Part shown: positions 8,982 through 18,129 of the stretch, one piece after another
Layout: each line of letters starts with the position of its first letter
How positions within the stretch are numbered: the stretch's first letter is position 1
Source: Beijerinckiaceae bacterium
GTDB lineage: Bacteria; Pseudomonadota; Alphaproteobacteria; Rhizobiales; Beijerinckiaceae
Length of the DNA: 64,000 bases
NCBI GenBank assembly: GCA_019745195.1
Contig: JAIETL010000010.1
Coordinates: 1 to 64,000 of the forward strand
Direction: 5' to 3'
Program-made: the position numbers and the translations under genes
The notes under the pieces: generated by a model
Databases searched by the model: none
Told to the model about the DNA's origin: nothing
What the model saw: the letters and a program-made list of their open reading frames with translations, nothing else

Positions 8982-10873
8982 CGTCCCGCCTCCGTCGCGA
9001 GAACGGGCTTGGCGGCTGCCTCGGGCCGGCCGCGCCAGCGCTCCAGCCCGAGCAGCGAGGCCCCGACCAGCCCGCGCGGGAATGCGATGACCAGCAGCAC
9101 GATCGAAAAGCCGAGCACGAAGCGCCAGTACATCGTCGCCTTCATCAACTGTTCTGAGAGTCCGGCGAAGGCGAAGGCCCCGACGATCGGCCCCGACACG
9201 GTCTGCACGCCGCCGAGCAGCACCATCAGCAGCGCATCGACCGAGCGCGGGATCGCCATATAGGTCGGGAAGACCGAGCCCTTGAAGAAGGCGAACAGCG
9301 CGCCGGCGATGCCGGCCGCAAACGCCGCGACGATGAACGCGATCCACTGGATGCGCATCACGTCGATGCCGATCGCCTCCGAGCGCAGCGGGTTGTCGCG
9401 GGCGGCGCGCAGCGCATAGCCGAGCGGCGAGAAGATCGTCAGGCGCAAGGCGAGGATGGAGGCCGCGCAGATGATCAGCGCCAGATAATAGAAGGCGAAT
9501 TTCGACGCGGCCCAGCTTGAGGGCCAGACGCCCAGAATGCCGTTGTCGCCGCCCGTGACCTCGACCCATTGGAAGGCCGTCGCCCAGGCGATCTGCGCGA
9601 AGGCGAGCGTCAGCATCGCGAGATAGACGCCCGACAGCCGCACGCAGAACCAGCCGAAGACGACGCCCGCGATGCCCGCAAGAAAGGGCGCGAAGAGCAG
9701 CGCCGGCTCCATCGGCGCGCCCAGCCATTTGACCGCCAGCGCCGCGCCATAGGCCCCGAGGCCGAAATAGGCGGCGTGGCCGAAGGAGGCCATGCCGCCC
9801 GGCCCCATCATGAAATGCAAGCTGGCGGCGAAGAGCGCGAAGATCACGAGCTCGGTCAGCGTCAGCAGGATATGGTCCGGCGCGACCAGCGGCGCGAGCG
9901 CCAGCACCGCGAGGCCGATCAGCCCGGCGAGCTTGGTGAGGTTGTCGGCGGGCAGCAGGAGCGGCTCGGCCGGCCCATGGCCGCGCGCATGGCCGACGGG
10001 GGCCTTGCCCATCAGTCCATAGGGCTTCACCACCAGCACCACGGCCATGACGAGGAAGACCAGCACCAGCGTGATCTTCGGGAAGATCAGGATGCCGAAA
10101 GCGTGCAGGATGCCGATCAGGATCGCTGCGAGATAGGCCCCCGTCACGCTGCCCAATCCCCCGACGACCACGACGACGAAGGCCTCCGAGATCATCGCGA
10201 GGTCCATGTGCAGGTTCACCGCCTCGCGCGGGAGCTGGAGTGCCCCGCCCAGCCCCGCCAGCATCGCGCCGAAGAAGAAGACCGAGGTGAAGAGCAGGCG
10301 CTGGTTGACGCCAAGCGCGCCGACCATCTCGCGGTCCTGCGTCGCGGCCCGCACCAGCGTGCCCCAGCGCGTCTTCTGGAACAGCAGCCACAGCACGAGC
10401 AGCACCAGCGGCCCAACCGCGATCAGGAACAGCTCATAGGTTGGGAAACGGTTTCCGAACAGGATCACGAAGCTCTTGAAGCCCGGAGCCCGCGGGCCGA
10501 GCTTGTCCTCCGCCCCCCATGTCGCCAGCGTCAGATCCTGCAGCATCAGCACGACGCCAAAGGTGGCGAGGAGCTGGAACAGCTCCGGCGCCTGATAGAT
10601 CCGGCGCAGAATCAGGACTTCGATGACGACGCCGATCATCCCGACGAGCAGCGCCGCCAGCACGACGCCACCCCAGAAGCCGAGCGCATCAGCCGGCCCG
10701 AAGCGCGAGACCAGCGTCCAGGCGATGTAGGCGCCCAGCATGTAGAGCGAGCCATGCGCGAAGTTCACGATCCGCGTCACGCCGAAAATGATCGAGAGCC
10801 CCGACGCGACGAGGAACAGCGACGAGGCCGAGGCCAGTCCGTTCAGCGTCTGGGTGAGGATGAGGTCGAACAT
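8978..10873 (-). CDS. Fused LivH-LivM branched-chain-type ABC permease
   Basis: This 631-residue membrane protein contains both permeases in one chain. Residues 1 to about 290 are LivH-like, with FGVTRIVNFAHGSLYMLGAY near the N-terminus. Residues about 315-615 are LivM-like, with GPGGMASFGHAAYFGLGAY and the ATP-domain contact region around RAARDNPLRSEAIGI. A short polar linker (GKAPVGHARGHGPAEP) joins them. LivHM fusions are known in some Proteobacteria, so this arrangement is uncommon but not unique. It overlaps livG by four bases. It would form the whole membrane channel of the importer. Confidence 0.92.
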   Translation of the reverse strand: MFDLILTQTLNGLASASSLFLVASGLSIIFGVTRIVNFAHGSLYMLGAYIAWTLVSRFGPADALGFWGGVVLAALLVGMIGVVIEVLILRRIYQAPELFQLLATFGVVLMLQDLTLATWGAEDKLGPRAPGFKSFVILFGNRFPTYELFLIAVGPLVLLVLWLLFQKTRWGTLVRAATQDREMVGALGVNQRLLFTSVFFFGAMLAGLGGALQLPREAVNLHMDLAMISEAFVVVVVGGLGSVTGAYLAAILIGILHAFGILIFPKITLVLVFLVMAVVLVVKPYGLMGKAPVGHARGHGPAEPLLLPADNLTKLAGLIGLAVLALAPLVAPDHILLTLTELVIFALFAASLHFMMGPGGMASFGHAAYFGLGAYGAALAVKWLGAPMEPALLFAPFLAGIAGVVFGWFCVRLSGVYLAMLTLAFAQIAWATAFQWVEVTGGDNGILGVWPSSWAASKFAFYYLALIICAASILALRLTIFSPLGYALRAARDNPLRSEAIGIDVMRIQWIAFIVAAFAAGIAGALFAFFKGSVFPTYMAIPRSVDALLMVLLGGVQTVSGPIVGAFAFAGLSEQLMKATMYWRFVLGFSIVLLVIAFPRGLVGASLLGLERWRGRPEAAAKPVLATEAGR

Positions 10874-10916
10874 GCGCGTGCGGCCTTCTCGTCGTCACGC
10901 GAGGCAAGCGCAACGG

Positions 10917-11082
10917 GTTCCCCTCCCCCTTGTGGGGAGGGGTTTGGGGTGGGGGGCGTGGGGCAGGAACGAGCGGTCGAAATCGGAAGCGAGCCAGACA
11001 TGCAGGTTCCGCTCAAACGAATGAGGGTTCATCCGGTCGTTCGCCCCCCACCCCTAACCCCTCCCCACAAGGGGGAGGGGAA
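10917..11082. repeat. Palindromic repeat, family B
   Basis: The left arm CCCCTCCCCCTTGTGGGGAG pairs with the right arm CTCCCCACAAGGGGGAGGGG. It lies between the binding-protein gene and the fused permease. Four of the five family B copies in the window are in this one cluster, always at gene or domain borders. Confidence 0.9.
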
Positions 11083-11101
11083 CAGGTCGAGCATCCCTCG
11101 C

Positions 11102-12319
11102 CTACCCCGCCGGGCGCAGCGTCTTCACCACGTCGTCGGCCGGCAGGTATTTCGCGCCGTCGCGATAGGTCCAGTCGACCATCACGCCCTTGCCGTCCTT
11201 CACAGCCGTCCGGCCGACATAGGCCCCGAGCGTCGACTGGTGATCGACGGCGCGGTATTCGGCCTGACCGAAGGCGGAGGGGAATTCCAGGCCTTTCAGC
11301 GCATCGACCAGCTTCTCGGTGTCCGTCGAGCCGGCCTTGGTCAGCGCGGCCGCGATCGAGTTCATCGTGTCGAAGCCGACGACCGAGCCCAATCGCGGAT
11401 AGTCGCTGAACTTCGCCATATAGGCGTCGCGGAACTTCACATGCTCGGGCGTCTTGATTTCAGCCTGCGGATAGCCGGTGACGATCCAGCCGACCGGAGC
11501 CTCGGCCCCGAGCGGATCGAGATATTCCGGCTCGCCGGTGAGCATCGAGGCGACCACCCTGCCCTCGAACAGCCCGCGCGTATTGCCCTGGCGGACGAAG
11601 TTCGAGAGGTCCGCGCCGAAGGTGACGTTGAAGATCGCGTCGGGCTTGGAGGCTTCCAGCGCCTGCACGGTCGCGCCAGCGTCGATGCGGCCCAGTGCCG
11701 GGAACTGCTCGGCGACGAACTCCACATCGGGCTTGGCCTTCTTGAGCAGTTCCTTGAACCACTTCACCGCCGACTGGCCGTATTCGTAGTTCGGCGCGAC
11801 CACGGCCCATTTCTTGGCCGGCAGCTTGGCGGCCTCCTCCACCAGCATCGCCGCCTGCATGTAGGTCGAGGGGCGCAGGCGGAAGGTGTAGCGGTTGCCC
11901 TTGGCCCAGACGAGCGCGTCGGACAGCGGCTCGGAGGCGACGTAGAGCTTCTTGTTTTGCAAGGCGAAGTCGGCGATGGCGAGGCCGACATTGGAGAGGA
12001 AGCCTCCGGACAGCAGATCGACCTTCTCGGCGTTGATCAGGTCGCCGGCATGGCGCACCGCATCCTCCGGCTTGCCGCCATCGTCGCGGAACACGGTCTC
12101 GATCTTGCGGCCGAGCGCGCCGCCTGCGGCGTTGATCTGCTCCAGAGCGAGCTCCCAGCCCTGGCGATAGGGCTTCAGGAAAGCGGGCTGCGCCGTATAG
12201 CTGTTGATCTCGCCCACCTTGATCGGGCCGGTCCCTTGCGCCCTGACGAGCGAGGGGGCCGCGATGAGGGTGACGCCGGCGGAAGCGCCGGCCAGAAAAT
12301 TCCGACGGTCGATCGTCAT
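11102..12319 (-). CDS. ABC transporter substrate-binding protein, LivK/HAAT type, Tat-exported
   Basis: This 405-residue periplasmic type I binding protein starts at the ATG at 12319. Its leader has RRNFLAGASAG, a twin-arginine signal, ending near VRAQG. The mature part begins IKVGEINSYTAQPAFLKPYR and has the two-lobe layout of amino-acid and aromatic-acid receptors. It is the first gene of the livK-livHM-livG-livF order and probably sets what the importer carries. The open frame extends further upstream, but the added N-terminus would bury the signal peptide, so I reject the longer start. An inverted repeat lies about 90 bases upstream. Confidence 0.92.
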   Translation of the reverse strand: MTIDRRNFLAGASAGVTLIAAPSLVRAQGTGPIKVGEINSYTAQPAFLKPYRQGWELALEQINAAGGALGRKIETVFRDDGGKPEDAVRHAGDLINAEKVDLLSGGFLSNVGLAIADFALQNKKLYVASEPLSDALVWAKGNRYTFRLRPSTYMQAAMLVEEAAKLPAKKWAVVAPNYEYGQSAVKWFKELLKKAKPDVEFVAEQFPALGRIDAGATVQALEASKPDAIFNVTFGADLSNFVRQGNTRGLFEGRVVASMLTGEPEYLDPLGAEAPVGWIVTGYPQAEIKTPEHVKFRDAYMAKFSDYPRLGSVVGFDTMNSIAAALTKAGSTDTEKLVDALKGLEFPSAFGQAEYRAVDHQSTLGAYVGRTAVKDGKGVMVDWTYRDGAKYLPADDVVKTLRPAG

Positions 12320-12405
12320 CGCTGGTTCCCCGTTCTGGCCCGGTGGCGAAGCGCCCCGCGCTCGTTGATAGGTTTCGCATGCCGGCGACGCTGGGTCAGC
12401 CGGGA

Positions 12406-12454
12406 AATTCATTTGTATACCTATGAATTTGAAGAGGCCTAATTCGCTTGTCAA
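12406..12454 (-). promoter_or_regulatory. Candidate promoter and operator of the importer operon
   Basis: On the - strand TTGACA (12449-12454) is followed after 16 bases by TCAAAT, a plausible sigma-70 pair. Just downstream lies a perfect inverted repeat, AATTCAT (12406-12412) and ATGAATT (12423-12429), with a 10-base spacer that contains GTATAC. TGTATACA-like cores are typical of GntR-family operators. The position over the start region suggests repression. No regulator gene is present in this part of the window. Confidence 0.55.
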
Positions 12455-12582
12455 CGCCTAAAAATCAGCACGGCGTGAGCACGGGACAGGCAGGTTTCGG
12501 GAGGTGCAAGGGCAGGACGAAGCGCGCAGGCACGGCTTGCCGATGTCACAGGGAGACACCGCGTCAGCCCGGACAACCAACG

Positions 12583-12716
12583 CCTGTCATTCCGGGGTAT
12601 CGCGGAGCGATGAACCTGGAACCCACGACCGGGCGAGCCCTTTTAAACCGAAATCCAGCCTGATCACCCGGTCGTGGGTTCCGGGTTCGGCCCTTCGGGC
12701 CGCCCCGGAATGACAG
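12583..12716. repeat. Palindromic repeat (distinct family) in a 515-base intergenic region
   Basis: CTGTCATTCCGGGG on the left faces CCCCGGAATGACAG on the right, with inner arms GAACCCACGACCGGG and CCCGGTCGTGGGTTC-like. The rest of 12320-12834 holds the livK promoter and the nlpD terminator; I see no gene there. Confidence 0.88.
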
Positions 12717-12738
12717 CGGGGGCTCAGCGCAAGATCAA

Positions 12739-12777
12739 ACAAAAATGGCGGGGCGGCCTTTCCTGGGACCGCCCCGC
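12739..12777 (-). terminator. Intrinsic terminator of nlpD
   Basis: Read on the - strand, GCGGGGCGG pairs with CCGCCCCGC across a 12-base loop and is followed by CATTTTTG. It lies about 60 bases beyond the nlpD stop. Confidence 0.75.
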
Positions 12778-12834
12778 TCCTGTTCCGATCGGCGGGGTCT
12801 CGCGGTTGCCGATCGAAGACGGAACCTGCTGAAT

Positions 12835-14181
12835 TCAGTTGTTGAGATAAGGCGTCGGATCGACCGGGGTCGAACCCTTGCGCAGTTCGAAATGAAGCTG
12901 TGGCGAGGAGACGTTGCCGGTCTGGCCTGCGGTGGCGACGACCTGGCCGCGCTTGATCGTATCGCCGCGCTTGACGTTCAGCGCGCCGTTATGGGCATAG
13001 GCCGAGACATAACCGTTGGGATGGCGGATCAGCACGAGATTGCCATAGCCCTTCAGTTCGTTGCCGGCATAGGCGACGGTGCCGGCCTCGGCCGCCTTGA
13101 TCGGCGTGCCTTCCGGCACGGCGATGTTGATGCCCTCATTGCCGCCCTTGCCGCTGAAGCCGGCGATGACGCGGCCCCGGGCCGGCCAGCGGAAATCGGC
13201 CTTCTCGGCGGCCGGCTCCTCGGTCTTGGCGATGCTGGCGGTGGTCTTCGGATCGGGCTTGGGGTCGACCTTCGGCTCGGCGACGATGGTCTTCGCGACA
13301 GGCGCGGCCTTGGGCTCGGCCGGCGCGCTCGCTACGACGACAGGCTTGGCCTTCTCGGCGACGGGCGCCGGCTTCCTGACCTCGGCGACCTTCGGCGCAG
13401 GCGCTGCGGCCGCGACCGGCGCGGCCCCAGCCTTCTTCGCTTCGGCCTTGGCCTTGGCCTCGGCGGCGAAGCGGGCGCGAGAGTCGCGCATCGCCTGCGC
13501 ATCGGCGGCGGCCTTCACCTTGGGATCGACGGCCGGAACCGGGGCGGCGCGGGCTGCCACGACCGGTGCGGCGCGCACGGGTTCGGGACGGGCGTCGCTC
13601 TGGATCTGCATGCTCTGCGCCGTCTGGCGCGGCGCTGCGGCCGGGGCGGATGCACCGGCTGCATTGTAGACCGGAATCGTCAGGCGCGAGCCGGGCGCGA
13701 CGTTTGGGCTGCTGAGGCCGTTGGACGAGATCAGCGCGGCCTTGGGAACGCCATAGCGCGAGGAGATCATGTCGAGCGTCTCGCCCTGCGCGACGACGAT
13801 CGGCGTGCCGCCGGTGGCCGACCAGCCCGAGGCGCTGCCGCCGGTGGCGATCGGGGCGGCGCTGCGCAGCGCCACGGCCGATTGCGGCGGCGGCAGCGGC
13901 TGCGAGCGCACCGAAGCGACGGCGGGAGCCGCCGGCAAGGGCGCATCTTGGGTGACGCCGGCGCTGGCGGAGCGGCCGATCGAGCCCGTGGTGGCGGGAT
14001 CGCGCGCAGGGGCGGACTGGGCCGTCTTGAAGGGGCTGGAGAACGGCGCATCGGTAAAGCGCATCGCGTCCGACGAGCAGGCGCTGACGCTGAGCGCCAG
14101 AAAGCACGCCGCCGAAAGGCGCAAGCGGACGCCGGGCTTGGCCGAACCTGACAGGCTGTGCATGACGACTTGGCTACGCAT
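12835..14181 (-). CDS. nlpD: NlpD-like lipoprotein: LysM + degenerate M23 (LytM) domain
   Basis: This 448-residue protein is a division-associated LytM factor. The leader ends in the lipobox LSVSAC, so the protein should be lipid-anchored. A LysM domain follows (GGTPIVVAQGETLDMISSRY). A long Ala/Pro/Lys-rich stretch leads to a C-terminal M23 fold. There the usual zinc motif HxxxD reads NEGIN and the HxH motif reads AHN; only the QLHFELR histidine is intact. This matches E. coli NlpD, which activates amidases and does not cut peptidoglycan itself. The ATG at 14181 is my choice; 14163 is an alternative. It sits next to pcm and surE, the usual NlpD neighbourhood. Confidence 0.9.
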   Translation of the reverse strand: MRSQVVMHSLSGSAKPGVRLRLSAACFLALSVSACSSDAMRFTDAPFSSPFKTAQSAPARDPATTGSIGRSASAGVTQDAPLPAAPAVASVRSQPLPPPQSAVALRSAAPIATGGSASGWSATGGTPIVVAQGETLDMISSRYGVPKAALISSNGLSSPNVAPGSRLTIPVYNAAGASAPAAAPRQTAQSMQIQSDARPEPVRAAPVVAARAAPVPAVDPKVKAAADAQAMRDSRARFAAEAKAKAEAKKAGAAPVAAAAPAPKVAEVRKPAPVAEKAKPVVVASAPAEPKAAPVAKTIVAEPKVDPKPDPKTTASIAKTEEPAAEKADFRWPARGRVIAGFSGKGGNEGINIAVPEGTPIKAAEAGTVAYAGNELKGYGNLVLIRHPNGYVSAYAHNGALNVKRGDTIKRGQVVATAGQTGNVSSPQLHFELRKGSTPVDPTPYLNN

Positions 14182-14303
14182 GACTTGCACTCGCGAACAA
14201 CGCAACTCGATAGCCAGCATTAAAGCCGCGTTCAGGTTACGAAACCGTTTCGCGTCCGCGATCGCCCTTCATCTTTTTGGGGCGTTCGATGGTCGGCCGC
14301 GCC

Positions 14304-14963
14304 TCACAGCGCCAGCGCGACTCCGGTCGCCAGCGGCGAAAGCCGCAAGGCCGGACCGACCGCCTGCGAGACCCCGCCATCGCCCTGCCGCGTCATCACG
14401 GCGCGCAAGCAGACGCCATCGACCCGCAGGGCCCCGACCAGTCGCCCGCCGGGCGAGAGCCGCGCCAGCAGCGTCTCGGGAACCTCGTCGACGACCCCGT
14501 TCATCAGGATGCGGTCGAAGCGTCCCAGCGTCCGGTCCGCCTGCAAGCCGTCGCCGTGGCGCAGATCGACGAGCTTGCCGAAACCGCTGCCCGCCAGACG
14601 TTCATGCGCCGCCAGCGCCAGCGTGCGGTAGCGCTCCAGCGAGACGACCTCCCCGCCCATCGCCGCCAGCAGCGCCGCGACATAGCCGGAGCCCGCGCCG
14701 ATCTCGAGCACGCGCGCGCCGGGCTGCATTTCGAGCGCGCCGAGCATGGCGGCGACGGTGTGCGGCGCGGTCATGGTCTGCCCGCAGGGCAGCGGCACCG
14801 AGACGTCCTGCCGCGCGAGATCGGCGAAGCGCGAGGGGGCGAAACGCTCGCGCGCGACCTTCTCCATGGCGCGCAGCACCGCGAGATCGCGCACGCCCTG
14901 AGCGCGCAGCGAAAGCAGGAAGGCGACGGTGCGCTCACCCTCGCTGGCGGCCGCGTCGGTCAT
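14304..14963 (-). CDS. pcm: Protein-L-isoaspartate O-methyltransferase
   Basis: This protein of about 219 residues is a SAM-dependent methyltransferase that repairs isoaspartyl residues in aged proteins. The substrate-binding segment GQTMTAPHTVAAML and the SAM motif VLEIGAGSGYVAALLA are clear. The ending is shorter than in E. coli Pcm and lacks a typical GRW segment. I start at MTDAA (14963); a start eight codons upstream is possible. It belongs to the conserved surE-pcm-nlpD series. Confidence 0.88.
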   Translation of the reverse strand: MTDAAASEGERTVAFLLSLRAQGVRDLAVLRAMEKVARERFAPSRFADLARQDVSVPLPCGQTMTAPHTVAAMLGALEMQPGARVLEIGAGSGYVAALLAAMGGEVVSLERYRTLALAAHERLAGSGFGKLVDLRHGDGLQADRTLGRFDRILMNGVVDEVPETLLARLSPGGRLVGALRVDGVCLRAVMTRQGDGGVSQAVGPALRLSPLATGVALAL

Positions 14964-15020
14964 GTCCCCGCCCCCGCGTTCTGTCATGGTTCAGGTCATG
15001 TCGATGCGAAGGCCACCTTC

Positions 15021-15118
15021 TCCGTCATGCTCGCCCTTGTGGCGAGCATCCACGTCTTCGTCACGGAGCGCGACGCCGGAAGACGTGGATGGTCGGGACA
15101 AGCCCGACCATGACGGAA
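15021..15118. repeat. Palindromic repeat, family E
   Basis: TCCGTCATGCTCGCC on the left is matched by CGACCATGACGGA on the right, with inner arms ATCCACGTCTTC and GAAGACGTGGAT. It fills the gap between pcm and surE. A related element is at 33224-33380. Confidence 0.85.
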
Positions 15119-15139
15119 GAGGGCGACCCTGCAGGTCGA

Positions 15140-15901
15140 TCACGCAAACACCTGCGCGAACCGCGTCAGCGTCGGCTCGTGAGTCAGGTCGAGCTCGATC
15201 GGCGTGATCGATATCTTTTGCTCCGAGAGCGCGCGCAGGTCGGTGCCGTTGGCGGGCTCGCTCTTGCTGCGCTGGAACGCGATCCAGAAATACGGGTTTC
15301 CGCGCCCATCCGAGCGCGGTTCAAGCCGCATCAGCTCCTGGTCGCGCCGCCCCTGCGCCGTCACGGCGACGCCCGCGACCTCGGCCGGGGGCACATTTGG
15401 GAAATTCAGGTTGAACAGGATGTCCTTGGGAATGCCCTCGTCCAGCAGCCGGCGGATGATGCCGGCCGCATGGTGGCGGGCGCAGTCCCAGTGGATCTGC
15501 TCGCGCCCTTGCGGCCCATAGGCCTGGCTCACCGCGATCGAGGGAATGCCGAGCAGCGTGCCCTCCATGGCGGCCGCGATTGTGCCCGAATAGGTCACGT
15601 CCTCGGCGACGTTCTGGCCGCGATTGACGCCCGACAGCACGAGATCGGGTTTCTTGTCGATCATGATCGAGCGCGCCGCCATGATGACGCAATCGGTCGG
15701 CGTGCCGGCGACCGCATAGCGCCGCTCGCCGATCTGGCGCAGCCGCAGCGGGTTCGACAGCGACAGCGAATGCGCGACGCCGGACTGGTCGGTCTCGGGC
15801 GCGACGACCCAGACCTCGTCGGAGAGCTGCGCCGCGATGGCCTCCATCACGGCAAGCCCCTCGGCATGGATGCCGTCGTCGTTGGTCACGAGAATGCGCA
15901 T
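15140..15901 (-). CDS. surE: 5'/3'-nucleotidase SurE
   Basis: This 253-residue protein is the metal-dependent survival nucleotidase, which dephosphorylates nucleoside monophosphates. The N-terminus [16 protein letters not shown] carries the acidic metal pair. The [14 protein letters not shown] segment and the later [20 protein letters not shown] supply the remaining ligands and the dimer arm. The ATG at 15901 gives the canonical N-terminus; the longer open frame upstream is repeat sequence. It lies between serS and pcm as in many Rhizobiales. Confidence 0.96.
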   Translation of the reverse strand: MRILVTNDDGIHAEGLAVMEAIAAQLSDEVWVVAPETDQSGVAHSLSLSNPLRLRQIGERRYAVAGTPTDCVIMAARSIMIDKKPDLVLSGVNRGQNVAEDVTYSGTIAAAMEGTLLGIPSIAVSQAYGPQGREQIHWDCARHHAAGIIRRLLDEGIPKDILFNLNFPNVPPAEVAGVAVTAQGRRDQELMRLEPRSDGRGNPYFWIAFQRSKSEPANGTDLRALSEQKISITPIELDLTHEPTLTRFAQVFA

Positions 15902-15949
15902 GGGTTCAGGCTTTCGAAGCAAAGTATCGTGGGGCGAAAAGCGCGAGGA

Positions 15950-16101
15950 ACCCCTCTCCTGTAAGGAGAGGGGCAGGGGTGAGGTGACGGACGTGTGACC
16001 AGTCAGACGCTGTCGCCTCACGACGCTGCGGCAAGGTCTCGCCCAATGCGGATAAGGGCCGACCCCTCACCCCTGTCCCCTCTCCCTCCGGGAGAGGGAG
16101 A
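15950..16101. repeat. Palindromic repeat, divergent family B
   Basis: CCCCTCTCCTGTAAGGAGAGG on the left and CCCCTCTCCCTCCGGGAGAGG on the right form local hairpins, with GGGGTGAGG and CCTCACCCC facing each other inside. It lies between serS and surE. Confidence 0.82.
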
Positions 16102-16129
16102 CCCGCGCCCTGATGGATGAAAGGCGGCA

Positions 16130-17602
16130 TCACGCCTTCCCGATCCGCGTCACGCCGCGCATATACGGCACCAGCGCGTCCGGCACCGAAATCGATCCAT
16201 CCGCGTTCTGATAGTTCTCCATCACCGCGATCAGCGCGCGGCCGACCGCCGTTCCCGAGCCGTTCAGCGTGTGGACGAAGAACGGGCCCTTGCCGTCCTT
16301 CGTCTTGAACCGCGCGTTCATCCGCCGCGCCTGAAAGTCGCCGCAGACAGAGCAGGACGAGATCTCACGATAGGTTTTTTGGCCCGGCAGCCAGACCTCG
16401 ATGTCGTAGGTTTTCTGGCTCGCGAAACCCATATCGCCGGTGCAGAGCGTCATCACGCGATAATGCAGGTCGAGCGCCTTCAGCACGTTCTCGGCGCAGG
16501 ACAGCATGCGCTCATGCTCCTCGCGCGATTTCTCGGGCGTGGTGATCGAGACCAGCTCGACCTTCTCGAACTGGTGCTGCCGCAGCATACCGCGCGTATC
16601 GCGCCCGGCCGAACCGGCCTCGGCCCGGAAGCAGGGTGTCAGCGCGGTGTAGCGGCGGGGAAGCTCTTCTTCCGAGAGGATAGATTCGCGGACGAGGTTG
16701 GTGAGCGGGACTTCGGCTGTGGGGATGAGCCAGTGATGATCGTATTGACCCAACAGCTCTTCAAATCGTTTACGGCCCAACTCCGAAAGTTGACAATCAG
16801 CCGAAGCAAAATACGAGCCTTTGTCGCCAATTTCGTAATGCCGTGACAAACCCTCATTGATGACGGTGCCGTGTACACGTCCAAGCAGATCAGCAGACTG
16901 ATTGCTGGCTGCTTTAAACTGGTCATCCCTAAACTTCGGCAACTGCGCCGTCCCGAACATCGCGTCATCCCGCACCATCAGCGGCGGGTTGACTTCGGTG
17001 TAGCCGTGCTCCTCGGTGTGCATGTCCAGCATGAACTGGCCGATCGCGCGGGAGAGCCGCGCCACGCCGGAGTTCAGCACGACAAAGCGCGAGCCCGAGA
17101 GCTTCGCCGCCGTCTCGAAATCCATCTGGCCAAGCGCCTCACCGAGCTCGAAATGCTCTTTCGGCGCAAAATTCTGGCCGAAGAGCCGCCCGCCAGCTTC
17201 CTCGGGCCTCTCGCCATGCGTGGACTTGACCACGTTGCCGTGTTCGTCCGCGCCGTCCGGCACATCGTCATGCGGCGTGTTGGGGATCGCGGCGAGTGCC
17301 GAATCCAGCGCCTCCTTGGCGGCCTTCTCCTGCGCCTCCAGCGCCGGTTGGCTCTCCTTCAGCGCCGCGACTTCGGCTTTCAGGCTCTCGGCAAGCGCAG
17401 TGTCCTTCGCGCCCATCGCCTTGCCGATCTCCTTCGACAGGGCGTTGCGGCGTTCCTGCGAGGATTGAGCCTTGGCGATCGCGGCGCGTCGCGCATCGTC
17501 GAGCGCGAGCAGGTCCGACGACGCGGTCTCCGTAAAGCCCCTGCGCGCGAGCCCTCTGTCGAACGCCGCGGCGTTCTCGCGAATCCATCTGATATCGTAC
17601 AT
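16130..17602 (-). CDS. serS: Seryl-tRNA synthetase with an internal insertion
   Basis: This 490-residue class II synthetase charges tRNA-Ser. The N-terminal coiled-coil arm is seen from [10 protein letters not shown] to about residue 110. The catalytic core has [35 protein letters not shown] (motif 2) and [19 protein letters not shown] (motif 3). Bacterial SerRS is usually near 425 residues. The excess is one block of about 60 residues (about 230-290) between KFRDDQFKA and [10 protein letters not shown], encoded at roughly 16735-16915. That DNA is visibly less GC-rich than its surroundings. Frame and motifs are intact, so the enzyme is probably active. The start at 17602 gives the standard N-terminus. 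Confidence 0.95.
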   Translation of the reverse strand: MYDIRWIRENAAAFDRGLARRGFTETASSDLLALDDARRAAIAKAQSSQERRNALSKEIGKAMGAKDTALAESLKAEVAALKESQPALEAQEKAAKEALDSALAAIPNTPHDDVPDGADEHGNVVKSTHGERPEEAGGRLFGQNFAPKEHFELGEALGQMDFETAAKLSGSRFVVLNSGVARLSRAIGQFMLDMHTEEHGYTEVNPPLMVRDDAMFGTAQLPKFRDDQFKAASNQSADLLGRVHGTVINEGLSRHYEIGDKGSYFASADCQLSELGRKRFEELLGQYDHHWLIPTAEVPLTNLVRESILSEEELPRRYTALTPCFRAEAGSAGRDTRGMLRQHQFEKVELVSITTPEKSREEHERMLSCAENVLKALDLHYRVMTLCTGDMGFASQKTYDIEVWLPGQKTYREISSCSVCGDFQARRMNARFKTKDGKGPFFVHTLNGSGTAVGRALIAVMENYQNADGSISVPDALVPYMRGVTRIGKA

Positions 17603-17710
17603 CGTCGTCAGGCCATGCCGTCGCTGCGGACTGCAGCGAGGATGCTCTAGACCGGGAGCGGGCAGGAGGGAACTGCCGATGTTGCGAACCGACCTTCCCC
17701 CACCCTCCAC

Positions 17711-17818
17711 GTCATCCCGGACAAGCCGCGCAGCGGCGTAGCTCCGGGATCCATCGTAGAACGCCGTCGTTCCCTATAATGGATCCCGGAGCTCCGCTTC
17801 GCTACGTCCGGGATGACG
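17711..17818. repeat. Palindromic repeat, family C, left of the GIY-YIG gene
   Basis: GTCATCCCGG at the left end faces CCGGGATGAC at the right, and GGGATCCAT faces ATGGATCCC at the centre. The left arm contains ACAAGCCGCGCAGCGGC and the right arm CCGCTTCGCTACG. The copy at 18130-18236 has these arms swapped and complemented, so the pair is inverted around the nuclease gene. Confidence 0.92.
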
Positions 17819-17826
17819 GAAGAGGG

Positions 17827-18111
17827 TCAATCGAGATGGATGGTGTCGTACAAGTCGCGCCATGTCGGATTGCCGGCCTCGATCAACGCGATTTTGCGGT
17901 CTCGACGCCAGCGCTTGACGCGCTTTTCCTGTTCGATGGCATCGCGGATGCTCATAAATTTTTCGGCGTAGACAGGGTGGATCACGCCATACTTGCGGAC
18001 GAATTCCGAGCCCTTTCCCTCACGATGCTCACCGATCCGCCGGCTCAGGCTGTTCGTGATACCGACATAGAGCGTCCCGTTCCAGCCGCTCGCCATGATG
18101 TAGAGCCACAT
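17827..18111 (-). CDS. Small GIY-YIG nuclease-domain protein
   Basis: This 94-residue protein is a single GIY-YIG domain. WLYIMASG supplies the GIY strand and TLYVGIT the YIG variant. LSRRIGEHREG carries the catalytic arginine region and NPTWRDLYD the C-terminal part. Such short proteins (UPF0213/YhbQ-like) are common, and most have no known role. I start at MWLYIM (18111), since the frame further upstream runs into a repeat. The gene is enclosed by two inverted copies of one palindrome, a layout like a small mobile cassette. Function in DNA repair, repeat maintenance or mobility is not shown. Confidence 0.88.
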   Translation of the reverse strand: MWLYIMASGWNGTLYVGITNSLSRRIGEHREGKGSEFVRKYGVIHPVYAEKFMSIRDAIEQEKRVKRWRRDRKIALIEAGNPTWRDLYDTIHLD

Positions 18112-18129
18112 CGCTGCCGCCCCCTCCCC

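Noticed and set aside
9569..12442. 957-residue open frame on the + strand
   Set aside because: It is antisense to livHM and livK, is rich in Arg, Gln and His without domains, and is explained by the high GC content.
12835..14181. Active M23 endopeptidase
   Set aside because: Two of the zinc-binding motifs are degenerate (NEGIN, AHN), as in NlpD, so I call it an amidase activator.
13769..15964. 731-residue open frame on the + strand
   Set aside because: It runs across nlpD, pcm, repeats and surE on the other strand, and contains Arg/Pro-rich shadow sequence.
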